Assembly: GCA_002353975.1 (NCBI GenBank)
Contig: DEKQ01000084.1
Coordinates: forward strand, 1-19,148
Reading direction: 5' to 3'
Source of the DNA: Prevotellaceae bacterium UBA2718
GTDB lineage: Bacteria; Bacteroidota; Bacteroidia; Bacteroidales; Bacteroidaceae
Length of the DNA stretch: 19,148 nucleotides
Shown here: one piece after another, positions 8,428 through 13,868 of the stretch
Position numbering within the stretch: the stretch's first letter is position 1
How the letters are laid out: each line of letters starts with the position of its first letter
The notes under the pieces: model-generated
What the model was told of the DNA's origin: nothing
Databases searched by the model: none
The model's input: only the letters and a program-made list of their open reading frames with translations
Translations under genes and position numbers: made by a program

Positions 8428-8826
8428 ATGAAAAGAACAATCCTAAGACTGTCACTATTGCTTGCCTTGGCGCTGCCTCTCATCAGCGCAGGCAAGGCAG
8501 ACGACGGCGTTATGACAAAATCAGGCGGCGTGTATGTGGTGAATACCACTACGCTGGGTAAGAAAGTGAGCGGATACGTGGGAGCAACACCGCTGAAAGT
8601 CTATATCGAGAAGAACAAAATCACTCGTGTGGAACTGCTCAGCAATCAGGAGACTCCTAAGTATAACGCCATGATAAAGCGCAAGATGCTCCCGCAGTAC
8701 GTTGGCAAGACCGTGAAGGAGCTAAAGAAAGGCAGCGTGGATGGCGTGACCGGAGCTACCTTCACATCAAATGCCGTGAAGGAAAACGTGCGCCTCGCCG
8801 TGGAATACTACAGCAAAAAGAAATAA
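8428..8826 (+). CDS. Small exported FMN-binding domain protein with flavinylation motif
   Basis: This 132-residue protein has a Sec signal peptide (about residues 1-21, LPLISA). The mature part is a single FMN-binding domain of the NqrC/RnfG type. The motif D105-G-V-T108-G-A-T111-F-T-S matches the Dxx(S/T)GAT consensus, in which the last Thr is joined to FMN through a phosphoester bond by the flavin transferase ApbE. A covalently flavinylated periplasmic or surface electron carrier is therefore expected. No apbE gene is in the window, so the modifying enzyme must be encoded elsewhere. The gene begins 35 bases after the secreted-protein gene and is followed directly by a strong terminator, so it is the last gene of the operon. 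With the HMA protein and TonB receptor, it suggests reductive handling of a metal or metal complex outside the cytoplasm; that role is inference. Confidence 0.9.
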   Translation: MKRTILRLSLLLALALPLISAGKADDGVMTKSGGVYVVNTTTLGKKVSGYVGATPLKVYIEKNKITRVELLSNQETPKYNAMIKRKMLPQYVGKTVKELKKGSVDGVTGATFTSNAVKENVRLAVEYYSKKK

Positions 8827-8851
8827 ATCCGCAAGTCTGAAAGCGCAATCT

Positions 8852-8934
8852 GAAGGTTGAAAGCTGATGATTTTGAATACTGAGAGGCACACCGCCCCAG
8901 CTTCAGAATCGTCAACTTTCAACCTTCTTTTTTT
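8852..8934 (+). terminator. Long intrinsic terminator closing the receptor operon
   Basis: GAAGGTTGAAAG (8852-8863) pairs perfectly with CTTTCAACCTTC (8916-8927). Pairing continues inward for about 14 more positions (CTGATGATTTTGAA against TTCAGAATCGTCAA) with two G-U pairs and one mismatch. A run of T (8928-8934) follows. The stem is about 26 bp, unusually long, and starts 26 bases after the stop of the FMN-binding gene. Confidence 0.9.
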
Positions 8935-8945
8935 ATGCCGACACT

Positions 8946-9107
8946 GACTGACAAAATGGCAGAGTAACTATTGCGTTCTAATAGTAGGTCTTTTACCGCC
9001 TAATAGTAGGTCTTTTACCCGGTAATAGTAGGTCTTTTACCGCCTAAAAGACCTACTATTGCAACGCACTGAATATCAGAGCGTTTGGATATGCCATTTT
9101 GGCAGTC
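8946..9107. repeat. Palindromic intergenic element with terminal inverted repeats (MITE-like)
   Basis: GACTGACAAAATGGCA (8946-8961) is the inverted repeat of TGCCATTTTGGCAGTC (9092-9107), with 15 of 16 positions matching. Inside are three direct 22-base units (8979-9000, 9001-9022, 9023-9044) built on AATAGTAGGTCTTTTA, followed by one exact inverted copy of that 16-base core (9045-9060). TGCGTT also recurs inverted just outside the cores. The element encodes no protein. It lies between the operon terminator and the next promoter. No target-site duplication is obvious. It could be a non-autonomous mobile element or an RNA-forming repeat. Confidence 0.8.
8979..9060. repeat. 22-base tandem repeat x3 plus inverted copy
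   Basis: The three units share AATAGTAGGTCTTTTACC and differ only in the last bases (CCGCC, CCCGG, CCGCC). The third unit and the inverted core form a perfect 16-bp stem with loop CCGCC (9024-9060). The other two units could pair with the same inverted core, giving alternative hairpins. There are no spacers, so this is not a CRISPR array. Confidence 0.92.
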
Positions 9108-9129
9108 TTTGAAAAAGCCAGTTCTTTCT

Positions 9130-9162
9130 CTTGCATATCTCAAGACTTAATCGTACCTTTGC
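9130..9162 (+). promoter_or_regulatory. Bacteroidetes-type promoter for the endonuclease-like gene
   Basis: The -7 element TACCTTTG (9154-9161) matches TAnnTTTG. CTTG at 9130-9133, 20 bases upstream, is a near match to the -33 element TTTG. Transcription would start near 9168, just before the hairpin at 9174. Confidence 0.7.
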
Positions 9163-9173
9163 AGCGCATAAAC

Positions 9174-9234
9174 AGGAGGCGACGTGTCCCCACGTCGCAA
9201 TCTGCGGACTGTGACGTGAGACACGTCACCTCCT
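9174..9234 (+). repeat. Leader hairpin formed by dispersed GACGTG-rich repeat
   Basis: AGGAGGCGACGTGTC (9174-9188) pairs with GACACGTCACCTCCT (9220-9234) with a single mismatch. Inside, CACGTC (9191-9196) pairs with GACGTG (9213-9218). The result is a strong two-part hairpin starting a few bases after the predicted transcription start. The outer arm recurs at 1-26 of the window, so this is a dispersed repeat. Confidence 0.8.
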
Positions 9235-9318
9235 GCGGCAAAACAGACAAAACAACCATTCGCTATCAGCAAGCTACGCAACATATTCATAATCCTCAAT
9301 ATCCTCATCGCCGTTGCG

Positions 9319-10443
9319 ATGCTGGCAACAGGATATGCAGGGCATCTGAAGCCGACAGAGTGGCCTTTGCTGGCTCTGGGGGGCTATGTGTTCCCTGTGT
9401 TCTTGGCTGCTACCGTGGCCTTCATGCTCCTGTGGCTGTTCGTCAAGAAGCGCTTTGTCCTCATCTCGTTCGTCGCACTCATAGTGGCATACGGTCCCGC
9501 AACGCTCTATTTCCCTGTGGTATGGGGCGAAAACACCGATGAAACCGGCGAAAATGAGCTGAAAGTGATGACCTACAACACCTGCAACTGGGGCAGGGAG
9601 AGCGATGGCGCCACAGACCGCGACAACTTCACGCAGATGCTGGACTACCTGCACGACCAGCACGCCGACGTGATGTGTCTGCAGGAATCGGCACCATCCA
9701 AGCAGATATATGAACTGTTTGACAGCATCTTCGCCGATGGTCCGCAATACTATATCGACACCGTCATGGCCTCGAAGGGCGGCGGGCAGGCCATGACGCT
9801 CATCACACGCTTCCCCATAATGCGCAAGCAACGCATCGAAATAGCCTCAAAGGCCAACAACGCGAGCGCCTTCTGGGTGGAGATGCCGCCACGGGGGGAC
9901 GACGGGAAGCCGCAAATGCTATGCATCGTGAACTGCCACCTGGAGACGATGGGCATGTCGGTGAAGGTGAAGAATGAGTTCTCGTCGGCCATGCACAGTA
10001 TGGCTCGCGGCCACGCAGAGAAGGACAGCCTGCGCTCACTGTCGCATTTCCTCATAGGAAAGATCTCCGCAGCCTCGCAGACACGCGCACCGCAGGCCGA
10101 CATAGTGTCCGACTTCGTGGCGCGGCAGCTGACCGAACACCCCGGGACACCAGTGCTCGTGTGCGGTGACTTCAACGACATTCCGCACAGCTATACGCGC
10201 CATCGCATACAGCATCCGCAGATGCTTAACACTAAGAGTGACAGCGACATAACGCCACTCACCGACTGTTACCAGGCTGCGGCCTTCGGACCCGGCTACA
10301 CCATTTACCAGAATGCCATGCGCGTGAGGATTGACAACATCCTGTGCTCGCAGCATCTCACCCCCGTCAGCACCCAGACGGACAGGTCCATACGTATGTC
10401 AGACCACTTCCCGGTTATCTCCACACTGGCATTTCAGCGTTAA
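9319..10443 (+). CDS. Membrane-anchored endonuclease/exonuclease/phosphatase (EEP) family protein
   Basis: The C-terminal region (from about residue 80, counting from ATG 9319) has the EEP fold signature: KVMTYN87, CLQE123S, NCH207LE, GD284FN286D, R337-I-D339 and S-D362-H363-FPV. These are the metal-binding and catalytic positions of this phosphohydrolase superfamily, which acts on nucleic acids, lipids or sugar phosphates. The N-terminus has hydrophobic segments at about residues 15-42 and 46-69. A third is cut by ATG 9319: upstream in-frame codons encode KLRNIFIILNILIAVA, and the frame is open back to TGA 9217. That stretch contains no ATG, GTG, TTG or CTG. The real start is therefore unclear, either a rare codon or a lost start with reinitiation at 9319. 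Topology would place the EEP domain next to the membrane. Substrate unknown. Confidence 0.88.
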   Translation: MLATGYAGHLKPTEWPLLALGGYVFPVFLAATVAFMLLWLFVKKRFVLISFVALIVAYGPATLYFPVVWGENTDETGENELKVMTYNTCNWGRESDGATDRDNFTQMLDYLHDQHADVMCLQESAPSKQIYELFDSIFADGPQYYIDTVMASKGGGQAMTLITRFPIMRKQRIEIASKANNASAFWVEMPPRGDDGKPQMLCIVNCHLETMGMSVKVKNEFSSAMHSMARGHAEKDSLRSLSHFLIGKISAASQTRAPQADIVSDFVARQLTEHPGTPVLVCGDFNDIPHSYTRHRIQHPQMLNTKSDSDITPLTDCYQAAAFGPGYTIYQNAMRVRIDNILCSQHLTPVSTQTDRSIRMSDHFPVISTLAFQR

Positions 10444-10492
10444 TAAATCTTAAATATCGGCACCGCTCGGTGATTTATTACATGAAAATCAG

Positions 10493-10501
10493 TACCTTTG
10501 C
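10493..10501 (+). promoter_or_regulatory. Promoter -7 element for the tRNA unit
   Basis: TACCTTTG at 10493-10500 followed by C is the same -7 element as at 9154. The -33 element is poor (TGAT near 10471). It lies about 110 bases upstream of the tRNA, which would give a structured leader. Confidence 0.55.
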
Positions 10502-10509
10502 ACTTGGTA

Positions 10510-10561
10510 ACAGGCGGGAGGCAATTGCACTACGCCTGTGACGAAATGCTCTACCACGTCA
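10510..10561 (+). other. Structured leader upstream of tRNA-Arg
   Basis: ACAGGCG (10510-10516) pairs with CGCCTGT (10533-10539), and TGACG (10539-10543) can pair with CGTCA (10557-10561). These hairpins lie between the predicted promoter and the tRNA and are probably removed during processing. No reading frame is convincing here. Confidence 0.4.
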
Positions 10562-10610
10562 GAAGCGCAGCGACGCTCACGGCTCGAGGTGGATGCATGG
10601 TTTCGCAGAT

Positions 10611-10685
10611 GGCCTGATAGTTCAATGGATAGAACAAGTCTCTCCTAAAGATTAGATCCGAGTTCGATTCTCGGTCGGGCTACCA
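10611..10685 (+). tRNA. tRNA-Arg (anticodon CCT)
   Basis: All four arms fold. The acceptor GGCCTGA (10611-10617) pairs with TCGGGCT (10675-10681), with one internal G-U and a G-U first pair. The D stem is GTTC/GAAC. The anticodon stem AGTCT/AGATT carries loop CTCCTAA with CCT at 10644-10646, and the T stem CCGAG/CTCGG carries loop TTCGATT. CCA is encoded (10683-10685). It reads AGG codons. No terminator follows before the lipoprotein gene at 10755. Confidence 0.96.
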
Positions 10686-10754
10686 TCAGTGGAGCACGCT
10701 GCCTCCCTTCTGCTACGCAAACACAGTTTTTTCCGTTCCACCTAAACAGATATT

Positions 10755-11969
10755 ATGAAAAAATCTACGCATATAGCAAAAGACCTGTTATGTCTTGTAC
10801 TTCTGTGTGTCGCAACGGCGGCGTGTAAGGACAATGACTATGACCTGACACACATTGACTCTACCGTCGGAGTAGGCAGTGAAGTTCTTGAGATTCCCAC
10901 CAGCAGCACCAAGTACATCACGCTGGATGACGTGCTGGAGCTGAAAGGCAACGACCTGGTAAAGACTGACCCCGCAACGGGCTACTACTACATGGACAAG
11001 GCCGATGACCGCGTTGCACCCATCAATATCACTGTCCCCGAAAGCGTGTCAGGCACGTCAGGCGACACGCAAAACACCATTACCCTGCCCGAGACGCCTG
11101 TGAGCAGCTTCGGAAGCGTGACGATAGACAATGCGCCGGAGTTCCTGAGTGACGACAATACGGTCTTGAAGCTGGACAACCCGCAGTTTATACTGACCGT
11201 GAACAGCAACCTCCCTGCAGGCGCTACAATCGCCGGAGACCTCTGTTCCTTCGATGAAATGGGGAAAAAGATAGCCACAGTACACGTTGACGGAGTACGC
11301 GTAGAGGATAATTCCACGTCCGTTATCTGTATATGCCGACATGCAGACGGCATTGACGCCGATGAATATACGCAGGTGAAGGAAATCAGCAACCTTCACG
11401 AAATCATGCCCGTGGTGCCTCACCGCATTACGTTCGACGCCACGGTGAAGCCCGATGCCGTCGCTGCAGGAGCGGTAACACCGGGAAGAACCTACACCCT
11501 GAGGCCCAAATTACGCTTTACGGCACCGCTGACATTCCAGGAAGGCAGCACGATAGTATATTCCTTCGTGGAGAACGAATGGAACAGGGACTTTGAAAAG
11601 ATAAGCTATACCGACGACGCTTACATCATGGCAACGCTGGATGCCGACAACGGCATACCGGCCGAGATGGAGGTGACGGCTATACCGGTGGACGTCAATG
11701 GCAAAGAAATCAGCAAGGACAAGATAGAGGTGAGCGTCATTCAAAAGGTAGCAGCATCGCCTGACGGCGTGACGCGAGTTGTGACACCCATTACACTCAA
11801 GATGACAGAAAATTCGCAGAGAGCCATGTACCTGTTAGACGGGCTGAAGTTTACATTCAAGGGACACCCCGCTGCCGGCATACAGCTGAACTCAAGGACG
11901 CAGACACTGCGGCTGAATGACATAAAGATATACTTCATCGGCAAGCTCGCCGTAGATATGAACAAGTGA
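10755..11969 (+). CDS. Unrecognised lipoprotein upstream of DUF5723-like gene
   Basis: This 404-residue protein has a lipoprotein signal peptide: MKKSTHIAKDLLCLVLLCVA, then the lipobox TAAC with C24 as lipid-bearing residue. The acidic sequence after it (KDNDYD) suggests possible surface exposure. The rest is beta-rich and repeat-poor, with strands such as YTLRPKLRFTAPLTF and a C-terminal stretch TLRLNDIKIYFIGKLAVDM. I do not recognise a family or any catalytic motif. It begins 69 bases after the tRNA with no promoter or terminator that I can see, and ends 78 bases before the DUF5723-like gene. It may be co-transcribed with both. Pairing with an outer membrane protein suggests a shared envelope role, not a known function. 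Confidence 0.88.
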   Translation: MKKSTHIAKDLLCLVLLCVATAACKDNDYDLTHIDSTVGVGSEVLEIPTSSTKYITLDDVLELKGNDLVKTDPATGYYYMDKADDRVAPINITVPESVSGTSGDTQNTITLPETPVSSFGSVTIDNAPEFLSDDNTVLKLDNPQFILTVNSNLPAGATIAGDLCSFDEMGKKIATVHVDGVRVEDNSTSVICICRHADGIDADEYTQVKEISNLHEIMPVVPHRITFDATVKPDAVAAGAVTPGRTYTLRPKLRFTAPLTFQEGSTIVYSFVENEWNRDFEKISYTDDAYIMATLDADNGIPAEMEVTAIPVDVNGKEISKDKIEVSVIQKVAASPDGVTRVVTPITLKMTENSQRAMYLLDGLKFTFKGHPAAGIQLNSRTQTLRLNDIKIYFIGKLAVDMNK

Positions 11970-12047
11970 TTCCCACTACGCAGACCAGCGGACAACGCCC
12001 TGAGAGGGCAACACTACAACATCAACAACACCAAAGAATAGCAAGCA

Positions 12048-13469
12048 ATGAACCATAGACTACATACATTCTCACTCCGCAAGATGCCATCCTTGATGAC
12101 GATTATTATGCTGCTGTGCAGCCCCGTAGCAGTGATGGCACAGGGGCTGAACACCGGTTACTTCTCTGACGACCTGAAGACACGCCACGAGATGAACCCC
12201 GCCTTTGGCAATGAGCAGTCATACGTCTCCATACCCGTGATAGGAAACCTCAACGTGAAGTCTATGGGTAACTTCGGAATGGAGGACATACTGTTTGACA
12301 ATCCGCTCTACGGCATCACCAGCGACAGGAAGAAGACCACGTTCATGAACCCCTATCTGACCGGCGATGTGCTCAGCGGCTTCAGTGAAACCAACCGCAT
12401 CCGCGTGCAGGAGAACGTCAGCCTCGTCTCCGTGGGCTTCAAATCATTCGGCGGATACAACACCGTGGAGCTGAATGTGCGTGCCGATGCAGCCCTGGAA
12501 ATGCCATACGAGCTGTTTGCTTTCGCCGCCAACCAGGGCAATAAGCACTACGACATAGGCAATATCAACGGTGAGGCACAGAGCTTTGCAGAGCTGGCAT
12601 TCGGACACTCGCGCCAGATTAACGAGAAGTGGCGCGTGGGAGGCAAGCTGAAACTGCTGTTCGGCATAGCACAAGGCTCACTGGATCTGAATGACATCAC
12701 AGCCGACCTGCAGGATGCTAACCAATGGGTTATGACGCTCAATGGCGAGGCTAACGTGTCGATGAGGGGCTTCAGGTATAAGTCAGAGCTGCGCGAATAC
12801 AAAAGAGGCGGTACGTATATGCGCGTGAACGGTGCCGATGTGGATGGCGCAGGACTGGGAGGCTTCGGCGTTGGAGTTGATTTGGGAGCCGTATATAAGA
12901 TAAACGACGACTGGGAGGTGAGCGCATCACTGCTTGACCTGGGCTTCATCTCATGGAGTAATCAGATGGTGGCACGCAACGACAGCAAGCCATTCATCTT
13001 CAGCGGATTCCGCGACATCGACGTAAGCGACCGTCATGCCCCCGAGGGTATCAGCACACAGACTGAGCGGTACAGCGACCAGATAGCCGATTTTGCATCG
13101 CTCGTGGACCAGGGAGACCAAGGCGGACGCACCACCGGAGTGGGCGCAACATTCACCGCAGCAGGCAAATACACCCTGCCGGCATACCGCAGGCTCTCCT
13201 TCGGACTCCTCAGCACCACCCGCATGGGGCGCTTTGCATGGACCGAGGCACGACTGAATGCAAACATCGCACCGCTCGACTGGCTCGACGGAGCGCTGAG
13301 CTTTGCCTACAGCACCTACTCCACCAGCATGGGATGGATGGTTCATATACACCCGAAAGGGTATAATTTCTTCATCGGAATGGACCATATCCTGGGCAAA
13401 TGCACCAAGCAGATGGTGCCGCTGAGCAGCAATGCCAGCGTCTCAATGGGTATGAGCATAACGTGGTAA
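12048..13469 (+). CDS. DUF5723-like outer membrane protein
   Basis: This 473-residue protein has a signal peptide ending VAVMAQ (about residue 32). The mature N-terminus, LNTGYFSDDLKTRHEMNPAF then YVSIPVIGNLNVKSMGNFG and FMNPYLTGDVLSGFSETNRI, is the pattern I associate with the DUF5723 family of Bacteroidales beta-barrel-like envelope proteins (FadL/PorV-like in outline). Glycine- and aromatic-rich strands continue to the C-terminal SNASVSMGMSITW, a typical barrel-closing strand ending in an aromatic residue. Function is unknown. It follows the unrecognised lipoprotein with a 78-base gap containing no promoter, so the two probably form an operon. Confidence 0.88.
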   Translation: MNHRLHTFSLRKMPSLMTIIMLLCSPVAVMAQGLNTGYFSDDLKTRHEMNPAFGNEQSYVSIPVIGNLNVKSMGNFGMEDILFDNPLYGITSDRKKTTFMNPYLTGDVLSGFSETNRIRVQENVSLVSVGFKSFGGYNTVELNVRADAALEMPYELFAFAANQGNKHYDIGNINGEAQSFAELAFGHSRQINEKWRVGGKLKLLFGIAQGSLDLNDITADLQDANQWVMTLNGEANVSMRGFRYKSELREYKRGGTYMRVNGADVDGAGLGGFGVGVDLGAVYKINDDWEVSASLLDLGFISWSNQMVARNDSKPFIFSGFRDIDVSDRHAPEGISTQTERYSDQIADFASLVDQGDQGGRTTGVGATFTAAGKYTLPAYRRLSFGLLSTTRMGRFAWTEARLNANIAPLDWLDGALSFAYSTYSTSMGWMVHIHPKGYNFFIGMDHILGKCTKQMVPLSSNASVSMGMSITW

Positions 13470-13514
13470 ATACGGAAACAAGACGAAAGAAAAACATGGT
13501 CTTAACGTGGTAAA

Positions 13515-13540
13515 CCTCGAAAGCGAGGAGGATATCTCCT
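13515..13540 (+). other. Two overlapping, mutually exclusive hairpins
   Basis: CCTCG/CGAGG (13515-13519 with 13524-13528, loop AAAG) and AGGAG/CTCCT (13526-13530 with 13536-13540, loop GATAT) share bases, so only one can form at a time. No T-run follows. It could be a weak 3' end for the DUF5723-like gene. The rest of 13470-13590 holds only the short repeat TAACGTGGTAAA (about 13460 and 13503). Confidence 0.4.
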
Positions 13541-13591
13541 TGATATACGTCATAAAATTATTGTGTGCGTGCACAATCTTGTATTAACGTA

Positions 13592-13623
13592 GTTAAATAA
13601 CAGAAATTTTATTACTAACTTTG
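13592..13623 (+). promoter_or_regulatory. Distal promoter candidate P1 upstream of the BspA-like gene
   Basis: TAACTTTG at 13616-13623 matches TAnnTTTG; the -33 position (GTTA, 13592-13595) is poor. AGTTA (13591-13595) and TAACT (13616-13620) form an imperfect inverted repeat across the promoter, which could be a regulator site. Confidence 0.5.
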
Positions 13624-13714
13624 CACCCAGCGTTCCAATCTCGGAGATACACTAAGGCCGCAAACGCAGCGGCAACAGATGCAAAGATAAATACAAAAAC
13701 TGCCACAAAACAGC

Positions 13715-13740
13715 GAAAATGTGCAGTGATGCACGTTTCT
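13715..13740. promoter_or_regulatory. Dyad just upstream of P2 (possible operator)
   Basis: GTGCA-GTGA-TGCAC (13721-13734), with further outer pairing GAAA/TTTC, ends about 13 bases before the -33 element of P2. The position fits an activator or repressor site, or a small hairpin on P1 transcripts. Confidence 0.4.
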
Positions 13741-13752
13741 CTTACAAAAAAA

Positions 13753-13784
13753 TTTGGCAGTATCAGAATAAAACCGTACCTTTG
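13753..13784 (+). promoter_or_regulatory. Promoter P2 for the BspA-like gene
   Basis: TTTG (13753-13756), 20 bases, then TACCTTTG (13777-13784): an exact match to the Bacteroidetes sigma-ABfr-type consensus. The leader to the ATG at 13869 would be about 80 bases. Confidence 0.85.
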
Positions 13785-13868
13785 TCCCCCTACAACGATA
13801 CATTGAGAGGTCTGTATAACACATACAGCACAATGGGAACACGAACAGAATAAAAACAAAATAGACGT

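Noticed and set aside
121..8934. Polysaccharide utilisation locus
   Set aside because: There is a TonB receptor but no SusD-type lipoprotein, glycoside hydrolase or hybrid two-component sensor.
8979..9060. Possible CRISPR array
   Set aside because: The 22-base units are directly adjacent with no spacers, the last copy is inverted, and no cas genes are present.
9099..9542. 147-residue + strand open frame across the promoter and start of the EEP gene
   Set aside because: It crosses the terminal inverted repeat, promoter and leader hairpin, and its protein (RRRRVPTSQSADCDV) is low-complexity and overlaps the EEP gene in another frame.
10442..10479. Possible terminator after the EEP gene (AATAAATC/GATTTATT with CACCG/CGGTG)
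   Set aside because: The inner loop would be only two bases, the outer arms are offset by a large bulge and no clean T-run follows.
10611..10754. tRNA gene as an integration site for a mobile element
   Set aside because: No second copy of the tRNA 3' end and no integrase gene is visible in the window.
13621..13806. 61-residue open frame between P1 and P2
   Set aside because: It begins with TTG inside the P1 -7 element, contains the P2 promoter and has no protein-like features.
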